A DNA stretch of 44,373 bases from Oligoflexales bacterium (GTDB lineage: Bacteria; Bdellovibrionota_B; Oligoflexia; Oligoflexales; Bog-1112), in NCBI GenBank assembly GCA_013215275.1, contig JABSRF010000007.1:1-44373 (forward strand), in the 5' to 3' direction. How positions within the stretch are numbered: the stretch's first letter is position 1; each line of letters begins with the position of its first letter. Both the position numbers and the translations under genes were made by a program. The notes under the pieces were generated by a model. It did no database searches. It saw nothing but the letters and a program-made list of their open reading frames with translations, and was not told the origin of the DNA. This document shows positions 25,269-34,306 of this stretch, piece after piece.

Positions 25269-25298
25269 TTGAATGAGAATAAATTTTTCTGCTTTAAT
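25269..25298 (+). promoter_or_regulatory. Candidate promoter for the crotonase pair
   Basis: TTGAAT (25269-25274) and TTTAAT (25293-25298) are 18 bases apart, matching 4 to 5 of 6 at each box. The predicted start would lie about 30 bases before the ATG at 25335. The region is AT-rich and shared with the divergent aroK operon. Confidence 0.4.
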
Positions 25299-25334
25299 GC
25301 AACAAAGACGGCTAGCTAAGGAATAGGCAGTATC

Positions 25335-26153
25335 ATGTTGATAACGGAATCAAAACTTGAAGATCGCATCGAGTGGACGGTTGATGATCCAAATCATGGC
25401 AATTCATTGGGCTTGAAAATTTATCAAAGGTTTCATGAGTTGCTCAGTAATGTAGAGGAAGAATGCCGCAAAAGCATTTTTGGTCCCACGGACCAGAAAC
25501 ACCAAACTCGCTTGTTGGTGATCAAGGCAAAGCAAGCCGGTAGCCGGAATAACCCTATCTGGATTGCTGGAGGGAACCTGAGAGAACTGGCTAAGCTAAG
25601 CAAGGAGGAGGTGAGGAATTATGCTCAGAATTATAGCCTGCTTTGTAGGAGGCTGATGGAGTTGCCGATACCAGTCTTCTTCGCTATGGATGGTCAGGTG
25701 ATAGGTGGAGGAGTCGAGCTGGCTTTATTTGGGGATGTTCGGTTTGCTACAGCAGGGACTACGTTTGCCTTCAAGCAGCTCAAGGTGGGGCTTTCCCTGG
25801 GTTATGGCAGCTCTGGCCGCTTGGTGCAATTGCTTGGCCCAGGGTCTGCCATGGACTATATGCTGTCGCAGAGGGTGCTTGATGCAGGTGAGCTACTTGC
25901 AAAGGGCTTGATACAGAAAAAAGTCACAGGAGCAGCCGAGCTGGAGGAAGCCATAGCAGAATTTAGTGCAAACCTTGCTCAAATAGAGCCTCTAGCAGTT
26001 GCAATGCAAAAGCGTATGATCAATCGCCACTGCCTATCCGCCAAAGAGCAGCTTGAACAAGACCTCGATGATTTTGCGAGCCTTTGGAAAAACCCAAGTC
26101 ATGTGCGGTTTCTGGAACAATTTTTAAAGGATGAGCCTCATGAAAAAAGGTGA
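25335..26153 (+). CDS. Enoyl-CoA hydratase/isomerase (crotonase) family protein
   Basis: 272 aa. Crotonase hallmarks: oxyanion-hole element WIAGGNLRELAKL (residues 76-88), MDGQVIGGGVELALFGDVRFA (118-138) with the second oxyanion Gly, and LSLGYGSSGRL (153-163). By spacing, Glu128 (in GGGVE) matches catalytic Glu144 of rat enoyl-CoA hydratase, but the second catalytic position, Glu164, is Gln148. Many crotonases that are not hydratases vary here, so the reaction on its acyl-CoA substrate cannot be named. It overlaps the next gene by 14-23 bp, so the two are translationally coupled. The AAGGA before the ATG is 12 bases away, a weak fit. Confidence 0.85.
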   Translation: MLITESKLEDRIEWTVDDPNHGNSLGLKIYQRFHELLSNVEEECRKSIFGPTDQKHQTRLLVIKAKQAGSRNNPIWIAGGNLRELAKLSKEEVRNYAQNYSLLCRRLMELPIPVFFAMDGQVIGGGVELALFGDVRFATAGTTFAFKQLKVGLSLGYGSSGRLVQLLGPGSAMDYMLSQRVLDAGELLAKGLIQKKVTGAAELEEAIAEFSANLAQIEPLAVAMQKRMINRHCLSAKEQLEQDLDDFASLWKNPSHVRFLEQFLKDEPHEKR

Positions 26154-27051
26154 TTCTGTGATCCTTTGTAAAGGCTCACCAGAGACTAAAAAACCCGATG
26201 ATAAACAAAGCTTTTATTGCTATAGCTGGACTAAAAAGCAAAGTTTGCAAACTTACTTGCAAGGTGAAAATCACCTTAGCATCGTTTGGCCAGAAAGTCA
26301 GGGACTGCCTGAATCCCAATGCAGTTATGATGGTATTCAACGTAGGGTGGAGGTCGTGCAGACTGGTGACCATTGGGTTTTGCTAAATCTAGATTTTGTT
26401 CACGAAGGCTTAAAACTTCTTGCTTATGCAAGCGATGAACGCCAGCCTCCCCTAGCTCTCTGCTCTGATCAAAGTTACCATCACCTATTACTACTTCCCT
26501 TGTTGGGGCTGTTGGGTCAAAAATGGTGTGACGGAATTTGTGGGCATACCCATAGTGGTGGTGTGGTCAGCACCATGCTTGCCCCAGGAGCGGCTGGGTC
26601 CATAAAGATTCTCCCAGATTTTTTTAGTCAAGCTCTAGAAGGGCAAGCTGAACTCAAGCTTGAAAGCTTAATGCATCACTATGCGAGCCCTGAGTATTTG
26701 CGGCAATCCTTGGTGGTGGCGATTAATTACCAATTTAAGCCGTCTTTTGAGAACTCTTTCAATGTTTTGGTGGACTCCTTTGACCTCAAAGATGCCGTTG
26801 GCATTCTGCTGCTTAGGCAAGCGTACCTTGAGGCAAAGGTTTATTTACACTCAAGAGAAGAGTTTAAGGTCTGGCCAAAAGGATGGAAGCATCTTGTGAA
26901 TTGCCTTGGAATGGAATTCAAACCTGAATACGATCAAGCAAAGGCTTTTTCAGTAAAAAAACTGACTGAGCACCTAAGGGGGGCAATGCTGCAAGATTTG
27001 GCGAACCATATGAATGAACCGTCCCAAATCCTTGCAGGTATAATTCGTTAA
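26140..27051 (+). CDS. Hypothetical protein, possible degenerate crotonase paralogue
   Basis: 303 aa, no signal peptide. No family motif is intact. The stretch from about residue 100 to 165 lines up with the neighbouring crotonase without gaps: PPLALCSDQSYHHLLLLPLLG against PVFFAMDGQVIGGGVELALFG, then 22 residues later LAPGAAGSIKILP against LGYGSSGRLVQLL. The GGG of the oxyanion loop is HHL and the catalytic Glu is lost, so it should not be an active hydratase. The ATG at 26140 is preferred to 26131 because AAAGG lies nine bases upstream. It overlaps the crotonase gene, which suggests a stoichiometric partner, perhaps a non-catalytic subunit. The alignment is by eye and is the main uncertainty. 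Confidence 0.7.
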   Translation: MKKGDSVILCKGSPETKKPDDKQSFYCYSWTKKQSLQTYLQGENHLSIVWPESQGLPESQCSYDGIQRRVEVVQTGDHWVLLNLDFVHEGLKLLAYASDERQPPLALCSDQSYHHLLLLPLLGLLGQKWCDGICGHTHSGGVVSTMLAPGAAGSIKILPDFFSQALEGQAELKLESLMHHYASPEYLRQSLVVAINYQFKPSFENSFNVLVDSFDLKDAVGILLLRQAYLEAKVYLHSREEFKVWPKGWKHLVNCLGMEFKPEYDQAKAFSVKKLTEHLRGAMLQDLANHMNEPSQILAGIIR

Positions 27052-27054
27052 CAT

Positions 27055-28179
27055 CTAGACATTAAATCGAAATTCCATAATATCCCCGTCGACAACTGTA
27101 TATTCTTTACCCTCGATACGGATGAGTCCTTGCTCCTTAAGCTTGGCTTTATTACCAGCCTTTAGAAGGTCGGATACGGTAAATACTTCTGCGCAGATGA
27201 AGCCCCGTTCAAAATCCGAGTGGATCACGCCTGCAGCACCTGGTGCTTTCGTGCCTTTTTGGATGGTCCAAGCCCTTATCTCTTTCTCCCCAGCAGTAAA
27301 GTAGCTTTGGAGTCCAAGCATTTTGTAACCAGCCATGATCAGTCGGTTTAAACCGGGTTCACTCAAGCCCAGATCTTCGAGCATTTCATTCTTCTCTTCT
27401 AGCTCAAGCTGGCTAAGCTCTTCTTCTATTTTGCCAGAGACAATGACGACCTCGGCACCTTCTTTCGCAGCAAACTCTCTCACACTTTTCGTGTAATCAT
27501 TGTCTTTGCTACCATCGGCCATATCTTCATCGACGTTGCAAACATAGAGCACTTTTTTAGCAGTGATTAGATGCATATCTCTAAATGCGAGGGATACTTC
27601 TTGAACATCGCCAACAAACTCGTCGAGGGGAAATGTTCTGGCCGGCTGTAGGGCTTGAAGGTGGTCAGCTAATTTTTCGATCATAGCGATGATTGCTGGT
27701 ATTTCCTTCTTTCCTGTTTTTTGCAGCTTCCTGTACCTGGTGAGGCTAGACTCAACGGTTTCGTTATCTGCAAAAATTAACTCGGTCTGAATAATTTCGA
27801 TATCTCTTACTGGGTCGACTCCACCTTCAACATGGGTAATGTCACCCGAGTCGAAACATCTGACCACATGAGCAATGGCATCTGTAGATCGAATGTGTCC
27901 AAGAAACTTGTTACCTAGACCCTCTCCCCGAGAGGCTCCTTTTACCAAACCTGCAATATCGACAAATTCCATTGAGGAGGGAATGACCTTTTGTGCTGGA
28001 ACGCAACTCTCGATTTCCTTGAGCCGGTGATCAGGAACATCCACTCTCCCCACATTAGGGTCGATGGTGCAGAAAGGGTAATTTTCTGAAGCAGCTCCAG
28101 CTGCAGTTAGAGCATTGAAAATAGTTGACTTGCCTACATTTGGTAAGCCCACGATACCACATTTAAATCCCATGAACAT
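27055..28179 (-). CDS. ychF: YchF/EngD, Obg-like P-loop ATPase
   Basis: 374 aa. The G1 motif is GLPNVGKST, and G2/G3 are present (TIDPNVGRV and [20 protein letters not shown]). The coiled-coil arm and the C-terminal TGS domain ([33 protein letters not shown]) are complete. YchF binds ATP rather than GTP and acts at the ribosome and in stress responses. The stop codon of yajQ directly abuts this ATG; the second in-frame ATG, at 28173, is an alternative. It is convergent with the degenerate crotonase gene, with 3 bp between them and no visible terminator. Confidence 0.97.
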   Translation of the reverse strand: MFMGFKCGIVGLPNVGKSTIFNALTAAGAASENYPFCTIDPNVGRVDVPDHRLKEIESCVPAQKVIPSSMEFVDIAGLVKGASRGEGLGNKFLGHIRSTDAIAHVVRCFDSGDITHVEGGVDPVRDIEIIQTELIFADNETVESSLTRYRKLQKTGKKEIPAIIAMIEKLADHLQALQPARTFPLDEFVGDVQEVSLAFRDMHLITAKKVLYVCNVDEDMADGSKDNDYTKSVREFAAKEGAEVVIVSGKIEEELSQLELEEKNEMLEDLGLSEPGLNRLIMAGYKMLGLQSYFTAGEKEIRAWTIQKGTKAPGAAGVIHSDFERGFICAEVFTVSDLLKAGNKAKLKEQGLIRIEGKEYTVVDGDIMEFRFNV

Positions 28180-28671
28180 TTAACTCCGCATGTTTATATA
28201 TTGAAGAGGGAGGTCAAGGTTAGAGCTTTTCAGCATTGCAATGACAGCTTGCAAGTCATCGATTTTTTTTCCTGACACTCGAACCTGTTGGTCTTGAATC
28301 TGAGGTTGAACTTTTATCTTAGATTCTTTGATTGCCTTAGTTATTTTCTTGGCGTTTTCCTTATCGATCCCGGAACGCAAGGCCACATCCTGCCTTATAA
28401 GATTCCCACCGGCTTCTTTTTCATCTCCGTAGTTTAGAACCCTACAGTCAATGTTTCGTTTTGCAAATTTCCCCTCAAGAAGCTGATGAATCGATCTCAG
28501 TTTCATTTCATCGTCTGCAACAATTTTAATTTGTTTGTTTTCTTTATCTAATTCTATGCTGGAGCTAGACCCACGGAAATCAAATCGCCCTCGAATCTCC
28601 TTGCTGGTTTGATTAACAGCGTTGTCGACCTCCTGCATATTTACTTCGCAAACGATATCGAAAGATGGCAT
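28180..28671 (-). CDS. yajQ: YajQ family nucleotide-binding protein
   Basis: 163 aa with the family start PSFDIVCEVNMQEVDNAVNQ, the FDFRGSSSSIELD segment and the end VRVSGKKIDDLQAVI. It contains two ferredoxin-like domains. A Xanthomonas homologue binds c-di-GMP and others bind tRNA or nucleotides, so the biochemical role is uncertain. AGGAG lies five bases before the ATG. Length is typical. Confidence 0.96.
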   Translation of the reverse strand: MPSFDIVCEVNMQEVDNAVNQTSKEIRGRFDFRGSSSSIELDKENKQIKIVADDEMKLRSIHQLLEGKFAKRNIDCRVLNYGDEKEAGGNLIRQDVALRSGIDKENAKKITKAIKESKIKVQPQIQDQQVRVSGKKIDDLQAVIAMLKSSNLDLPLQYINMRS

Positions 28672-28709
28672 AATATCTCCTATGATTAAGGCTTATCTTT
28701 CTTAGGTAT

Positions 28710-28738
28710 TCTATACGGCACACAGGGAATCTTTTAAA
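28710..28738 (-). promoter_or_regulatory. Candidate promoter of yajQ-ychF
   Basis: On the minus strand TTTAAA (28733-28738) and TATAGA (28710-28715) are 17 bases apart, with a leader of about 30 bases to the yajQ start. The -35 box is only a 4 of 6 match. Confidence 0.4.
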
Positions 28739-28750
28739 CTTAATTGGAAA

Positions 28751-29878
28751 ATGATGGATATTACCAATTTTAATTCCCCTCATCTTATCATTATTTTCTT
28801 AATATCAAGCTACCTTGGGATTGCTCCTCCAACCCTAAAAGCAGCCGGTAAACCGTCACCTTCGACGCGGGAGAACATACAGCAGAGTAATCGTAGCTTT
28901 AAGAAATGTCGTTCTGATGCTCTAACCTTAATGAAAGATGGAAAACTCTCCCCTAAACGACTAAAACGTAGACTGGTAGGTTGCAAAGAGAAGTTTCCTG
29001 GAGCTAGCCTTTATATCAGTTGTAAAAAAAAAGCACTAAAAACCTTTAAGGGCAAAAAAAGTAAACTTAAAGAAAAAATTTTAGAATGTAAACAACTCTT
29101 AGTGGGTACAACTTTCGAGCCTGACAAGCCAATTCCGTTTATGTTGCATAAATCCCAGTATTTTTTTGCAGGCATTGGCTTCAATAAGCCCCTTTCTTTG
29201 CGGGAGCTTAAGCTTCCCAACTTTGACTGCAGTAAAGTTAGGCCCGCAGTGAAAAAGCCTCAAAACGCCGAGTTCTTCCTTTTTGGAAACCACCCTCAAA
29301 TGTTTAAGGCTTTTAGCCGTGCGAACCCGAAGAAAATATCAAGAAAATTGGGCCTTCCTAGGTCAATTCCTCCAGATGGCCACTATGTGGATAACCTTGG
29401 GAAAGTATTTGGAGACATTAGGACTAAAAAGGCGACGATATTTTTTCCCAGTGCGAGCTGTGTCTTTAGTGGGCAGCTTGGGCCTAATTTTACGGGCTTA
29501 AGTGTCTATTATCTCGTTGACTCAAGCAGGCAATTGTTACTGCCATATTTTTCAATCGCTTTCTATCACCCCAACTTTTCAGCATTAAGCAAGGGCCAAA
29601 TGGGGCAGGAGCTAGAGAAAATGTTTGCTGAAAATGGAGAGAAAGAGCATAAATTAAGTTCGATTAGCGAACAGATTGACGTGGTCGCCTCTGCAGAAAT
29701 CAAAGAGTTTGATGAGGAGGGCGATCCCAGGAATCTTTGCGCTCAACCCCGCAGCCATAGGTTTATTTCAGTGCTTAAGGGGCGTGAAAATGAGAAAAAC
29801 AAAATAGAGTATGTAATTATGGCAAATATTAAGAATTTATGTAGTTTTGGCGATAAGGTGACCCGCCCCTTCCGATAA
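28751..29878 (+). CDS. Exported protein of unknown function with paired-Cys repeats
   Basis: 375 aa. A hydrophobic signal (HLIIIFLISSYLGIAPPTLKA) suggests export. Two repeats of about 35 residues, each with Cys pairs at the ends of a Lys-rich helical hairpin, occupy residues 50-115: Cys53/Cys78 and Cys91/Cys113, both followed by CK. The larger C-terminal region (about 130-375) has a beta-rich look with a few further Cys and no family I recognise. It precedes dnaG by 92 bp in the same direction, where rpsU often stands in the dnaG-rpoD macromolecular-synthesis operon. Nothing links it to replication. The second ATG (28754) could be the start. Confidence 0.78.
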   Translation: MMDITNFNSPHLIIIFLISSYLGIAPPTLKAAGKPSPSTRENIQQSNRSFKKCRSDALTLMKDGKLSPKRLKRRLVGCKEKFPGASLYISCKKKALKTFKGKKSKLKEKILECKQLLVGTTFEPDKPIPFMLHKSQYFFAGIGFNKPLSLRELKLPNFDCSKVRPAVKKPQNAEFFLFGNHPQMFKAFSRANPKKISRKLGLPRSIPPDGHYVDNLGKVFGDIRTKKATIFFPSASCVFSGQLGPNFTGLSVYYLVDSSRQLLLPYFSIAFYHPNFSALSKGQMGQELEKMFAENGEKEHKLSSISEQIDVVASAEIKEFDEEGDPRNLCAQPRSHRFISVLKGRENEKNKIEYVIMANIKNLCSFGDKVTRPFR

Positions 29879-29970
29879 AGCTGAATGAGTAAGCCTTCCC
29901 ATATTTTTTGATTAGTTGTAAAAGTTCATCATGAAAAGGATACCCCAACTCTCTTAGGAAGTGACTCATC

Positions 29971-31821
29971 ATGCCTGGTATCGAGGATGTCAAGAACCGT
30001 ATTCTCAAAAAAATTCCACTAGAAACATTGGTCGGTGAGTTTGTAAACCTCACAAAGAAGGCTGGCCGCTATGCTGCATGTTGCCCTTTTCATGAAGAAA
30101 AAACTCCTAGCTTTTACTTATATGACGATCACTACCACTGCTTTGGCTGTGGAGCCCATGGAGATGTGATCTCCTTCGTTCAATCCCATCAGGGCCTTGG
30201 TTTTATTGATGCTTTAAAATGGCTAGCAAATAAATATAGCATCCCTATGCCAGAGCTTGAGCGCAACTCTCGTGATTTTAAGGAATGGAAGAAGAATGCC
30301 AAGCTAGGAAAAATTTTGCTTGAAGCCCAAGAGTATTTTGTGGCCAACCTCAACGGGCCTCAAGGGCAGGTTGCCCGCGAATACCTTTTAAGCCGAGGCT
30401 TTGCAATAGAGAGCTGGAGTGAAATTGGTTTCGGCTATGCAGCTGATTCCAGCCAAGAACTGATCTCAGAGTTGCAGGGCCGAGGTTACGGTGTCGCAGA
30501 GCTAGAGTCTGTCTCCTTAGCAAGTGTTTTTCAGGGACGCTCCTACGACTTTTTCCGACATAGATTAACGATCCCGATTAGAGACACTCACGGACGTCTG
30601 ATTGCCTTTGGCGGCAGAGCACTAGGGCAACAACAGCAAAAATATAAAAATAGTCGCTATGATAAAAGTTCGACTCTTTTCGCTATGGATAAAGCGCGTA
30701 AAGAAATGCGGTCGAAATTTAGAGCGATTGTCGTAGAAGGCTATTTGGATGCTTTGAAAATGCACCAATACGGGTTTGGTGAGACTGTGGCTTGCCAAGG
30801 CACAGCCCTAACTAGGGACCATATGCGCAGCCTTAAGTCGGCCACCGGTATGGTTTATCTACTGTTTGATGGAGACCAGGCAGGACGTAATGCATCCCTT
30901 AAGCTCGTTGCCGACAGCCTTGACCACTCGGAATTACAGTTTCGTGTGGCAATGCTGCCTATGGGTGAGGATCCCGATAGCTTTTTGCGTGAGCATGGTA
31001 AAGAGGCCCTTGACGAAGTGTTTTCAAAGGCACAAGAGTTAATAGACTTCGCGATCACCCAAAAGCTCCAGCAGAGTCATAGCGGTGCAATTCCAAGCCT
31101 CATCAACAAAGAATTTGTTCCTTGGCTGTCAAATGTTCGCGACCCTATCCAAAGAAGTTTTTTAATCGAAAAAGTTTCGCGTTTGACAGGGGTAGAATCC
31201 CGCCTTATTTCCAACGCTGTCGCAGGAAAAGAGTGGCAGGAAGAAAAGCAGCTTGAAGCGAAAGAGCCGCCAAGCGACGAAAAATCGCCACAGAAAGCTG
31301 GCCAACAAGCGAACGATGATCCGCTTAGCATGGCGTCATCACCTCTAAGCAATCTTGCTTTCGAGTTTTTTGGGCATTTATTCTATTCACGACCTGAAGA
31401 GCAAATTGACTACGAGGTGGTGGAATCGTTTCTTGAAAATTCTCTGGAAGTGGATGAATTATGGCATTTTTTTGCAAAGGAGATGATTGCTTGTCTGAAA
31501 AAGGGGCTTAGTCCTTTTGAACAAGATCAAGGTTATTGGGTCAGTTCTCAAGCATCCCAAGTCATAGAATTCACCTCCAAATTGAAGCAATTAAAGTTGG
31601 CATTCAAATTGAATAATAGAAAAAAAATGCTCGAACGCTTGATGTTGCTTGATAGACAAAATAAGATAAAGAATACAATAACTTCAATCAAAGACAGTAT
31701 GGTCATTGCGCAGTCTGGCTCAGCCGAAGGAAATGGTGAATGGAAACGCCTTGGACAACACTTCCTTCGAGCGCACCAGGAATTACGAAGAGTGCAAAAA
31801 GAACTTGAAAATACCAAGTAA
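29971..31821 (+). CDS. dnaG: DNA primase DnaG
   Basis: 616 aa replicative primase. The CHC2 zinc finger has Cys38, His41, Cys57 and Cys60 (CCPFH ... CFGC). The RNA-polymerase core follows, and the TOPRIM domain has VVEGYLDAL (about 253) and LLFDGDQAGR. The C-terminal helical region (about 430-616) would bind DnaB helicase and is divergent, as usual. AGGAAG nine bases upstream supports the start. It precedes rpoD by 178 bp in the classic order. Confidence 0.97.
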   Translation: MPGIEDVKNRILKKIPLETLVGEFVNLTKKAGRYAACCPFHEEKTPSFYLYDDHYHCFGCGAHGDVISFVQSHQGLGFIDALKWLANKYSIPMPELERNSRDFKEWKKNAKLGKILLEAQEYFVANLNGPQGQVAREYLLSRGFAIESWSEIGFGYAADSSQELISELQGRGYGVAELESVSLASVFQGRSYDFFRHRLTIPIRDTHGRLIAFGGRALGQQQQKYKNSRYDKSSTLFAMDKARKEMRSKFRAIVVEGYLDALKMHQYGFGETVACQGTALTRDHMRSLKSATGMVYLLFDGDQAGRNASLKLVADSLDHSELQFRVAMLPMGEDPDSFLREHGKEALDEVFSKAQELIDFAITQKLQQSHSGAIPSLINKEFVPWLSNVRDPIQRSFLIEKVSRLTGVESRLISNAVAGKEWQEEKQLEAKEPPSDEKSPQKAGQQANDDPLSMASSPLSNLAFEFFGHLFYSRPEEQIDYEVVESFLENSLEVDELWHFFAKEMIACLKKGLSPFEQDQGYWVSSQASQVIEFTSKLKQLKLAFKLNNRKKMLERLMLLDRQNKIKNTITSIKDSMVIAQSGSAEGNGEWKRLGQHFLRAHQELRRVQKELENTK

Positions 31822-31999
31822 AAATTTCTCCTCTTTTGTTTTGCCGCAAAGTTCCTACAAGGTGATTGGAGTTGCTTTGTGGAGCAAGTAAATGCCCTCT
31901 TGGGAGCTTTGTGTTCTATTCTTTTTTCTTTTAAAACTCTTTAAGACGCACCTAACTTGCTCGTAGATTTATCAGGAATGGAATTTTCATAACCCCTCT

Positions 32000-34099
32000 A
32001 TGACAGGTTCAAAACTTATGAATGATAAGCAAAACAATCATGATGGGCAATCTGGTGACGAAAAATCGAATAAAAATTCAGTGGGTACGGAAAAAAAATC
32101 TAAAAGTCTTAAGCAAGCTAGCAAAGAAAAATCCAAGACTGATGTAAACTCAAAGGCAGAAAAAGCCAAAAGCACCAAGAAAAAGAACACGAAAAAAGCT
32201 ACTAAACGTGGAGCTTCAAGCAGTAAAAAGAAGCAGACAAAGTCAGCAAAGGAAGGCGCGGAAAAAGAGAAAGGGAAACTTGACCTCTATAAAATCGTAG
32301 CTAGTTTGAAGGAAAAGGCCGAAAAAAATGACAATATTGTAACTTTCAAAGATATTAAAAACGCAATTCCTTCGAAAAAAATTGATTCCGCCATTGTTGA
32401 TAGTGTCACCATCGCTCTTGGCGAGGTTGATGTTGAAGTGGTCGATAGCTCTAACAAAATGGATGAAACTATCTTAGTTGATGATGATGCTATCATGGCA
32501 GATTCAGAGTCAGCTGATGATATGCAATCTGATGATTCTGATGATGACTCTGAAAACTTAAAAGAAAATGACGATGAAGAAATATCTGCCCATGAGGAAG
32601 AAGACGACGAGGATAGTGCAAGCAAAGAGGCTAAAAAAATAGCCGACAATAATTTGGGTCGATCAAATGATCCTGTGCGAATCTACCTAAGAAAAATGGG
32701 TAGTGTGGCATTACTCTCTCGTGAGGGAGAGGTGGTGATTGCTAAAAAAATCGAAGCTGCTGAAAATAATATTCTGGGAAAACTACTCGATATTAAAGTT
32801 GGGCTCGATACGGTATACAACACCGCGAAAAAGTTTGTTGACGGTGAAATTCGAATGAAAAGCTGGATAAAAGGCTTTGATGATGATGAGGCTTCAAATA
32901 ATGAAGAGGTGCATGAAGAAAAGGTAAGGATGGCAACTGAGGAGTTTTTGAAGCTCTATGAAGAGTACACAAAGCTGCAAAAGAAAAAATCAAATTCAGC
33001 GAAGCATTTGGAGTCATTGGGAGAGAGCAAACAAAACATGTTTGCTTCGTTGAAGGAGCTTAATATCAATCGTAGGCTTATGGTTCTTGCTGTGAATTCA
33101 TTGGCAACGTTCGCTAATGCTATGCGTGAAGCGAAACAAGACATGAGCTACTATGCGAAGAGGATGAAAACCAATACGGATCAACTGACAAAACATATCG
33201 TAGAGAACCCGAATACCCCTTTTGGCATAGCTACCGAGCGTGAGTGGGCCAGGGTGTTGCGTAATTATCAAGCAGCCCTAGAAACTCTGGATCGGTGTCA
33301 TAAAGAAACGGGCATGGAAACTGACGAGCTTGAAAAAACCTTCTCTGAGCTAGTTCAGATGCAAAATGATACCGAGAATGCTAAAAGAGAACTGGTTGAA
33401 GCGAATTTACGTTTGGTTGTGTCTATAGCTAAAAAATATACAAACCGAGGCCTTCAATTTCTTGATCTTATTCAGGAAGGTAACATTGGCTTGATGAAGG
33501 CAGTTGAAAAGTTTGAGTATCGTAGAGGGTACAAGTTTTCTACTTACGCCACCTGGTGGATTAGGCAAGCGATTACCCGTGCAATTGCTGATCAAGCACG
33601 AACAATCCGGATACCGGTCCATATGATTGAGACGATCAATAAACTGATTCGAACCAGCCGTTACCTCGTTCAGGAAATGGGTAGGGAACCCACCCCAGAA
33701 GAAATTGCGGCTAGGATGGAGATGTCTTTAGATAAAGTCCGTAAGGTTCTAAAGATAGCGATTGAACCAATTTCTCTCGAAACCCCGATTGGAGAGGAAG
33801 AAGACAATCATATTGGCGACTTCCTTGAGGATAAGTCGACTTTTTCGCCATCGGAGAATGTTATCTCGGGTTCCTTAGGAGAGCAAACGCTCAAAGCGCT
33901 AGCCACACTCACTCCACGTGAGGAAAAGGTCTTGAGAATGAGGTTTGGCATTGGTGAAAGAAGTGACCATACCTTAGAGGAGGTTGGCCAAAACTTCGAT
34001 GTAACCCGCGAAAGAATCAGGCAGATAGAGGCAAAAGCCCTGAGAAAGCTTAGGCATCCATCCAGGAGTAAAAAGCTTAGGGCATTTATCGAATCTTAA
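32000..34099 (+). CDS. rpoD: Primary sigma factor RpoD (sigma-70)
   Basis: 699 aa. The N-terminal 90 residues are a Lys/Ser-rich low-complexity stretch, and a region 1.1-like domain follows (about 95-155). An acidic run of Asp/Glu lies at about 155-215. Region 1.2 ([16 protein letters not shown]), a non-conserved region of about 200 residues, and regions 2 ([26 protein letters not shown]), 2.4 ([11 protein letters not shown]), 3, and 4 ([18 protein letters not shown]) are all present, so it is a full primary sigma factor. The Lys-rich and Asp-rich blocks near the N-terminus are not part of the usual family. An alternative ATG lies at 32018; no SD is strong for either. Confidence 0.97.
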   Translation: MTGSKLMNDKQNNHDGQSGDEKSNKNSVGTEKKSKSLKQASKEKSKTDVNSKAEKAKSTKKKNTKKATKRGASSSKKKQTKSAKEGAEKEKGKLDLYKIVASLKEKAEKNDNIVTFKDIKNAIPSKKIDSAIVDSVTIALGEVDVEVVDSSNKMDETILVDDDAIMADSESADDMQSDDSDDDSENLKENDDEEISAHEEEDDEDSASKEAKKIADNNLGRSNDPVRIYLRKMGSVALLSREGEVVIAKKIEAAENNILGKLLDIKVGLDTVYNTAKKFVDGEIRMKSWIKGFDDDEASNNEEVHEEKVRMATEEFLKLYEEYTKLQKKKSNSAKHLESLGESKQNMFASLKELNINRRLMVLAVNSLATFANAMREAKQDMSYYAKRMKTNTDQLTKHIVENPNTPFGIATEREWARVLRNYQAALETLDRCHKETGMETDELEKTFSELVQMQNDTENAKRELVEANLRLVVSIAKKYTNRGLQFLDLIQEGNIGLMKAVEKFEYRRGYKFSTYATWWIRQAITRAIADQARTIRIPVHMIETINKLIRTSRYLVQEMGREPTPEEIAARMEMSLDKVRKVLKIAIEPISLETPIGEEEDNHIGDFLEDKSTFSPSENVISGSLGEQTLKALATLTPREEKVLRMRFGIGERSDHTLEEVGQNFDVTRERIRQIEAKALRKLRHPSRSKKLRAFIES

Positions 34100-34173
34100 C
34101 GCCAAACTAAAATACTTGATTTTCGGAGCGTCAAAAGGTAAGAATGGTTCGTCTTCGGAAGTAGACATTTCTT

Positions 34174-34250
34174 GGGTCCATAGCTCAGTTGGTTAGAGCA
34201 GGGTGCTCATAACTCCAAGGTCCCTGGTTCAAGTCCAGGTGGACCCACCA
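34174..34250 (+). tRNA. tRNA with CAU anticodon, probably tRNA-Ile2
   Basis: 77 bases including an encoded CCA end. The acceptor stem GGGTCCA/TGGACCC pairs fully, the D arm is GCTC/GAGC, the T arm CCTGG-TTCAAGT-CCAGG, and the anticodon loop CTCATAA reads CAU. It is not an initiator: the first pair is G:C. The GAGCAGG block and the GTTCAAGTCCAG T arm resemble AUA-reading tRNA-Ile2 (lysidine-modified C34), but an elongator Met tRNA cannot be excluded. The anticodon stem as read contains a U:U and a G:A mismatch (GGGTG against CTCCA). Confidence 0.85.
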
Positions 34251-34306
34251 CTTCCACCCCTCCCTACTTTTCAATTAAGAATTTTTTAAGAAAGCCAATT
34301 TAGGCG

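Noticed and set aside
32287-32649. Minus-strand Ser-rich frame opposite rpoD
   Set aside because: Antisense of the Asp/Glu block of RpoD; typical shadow frame.
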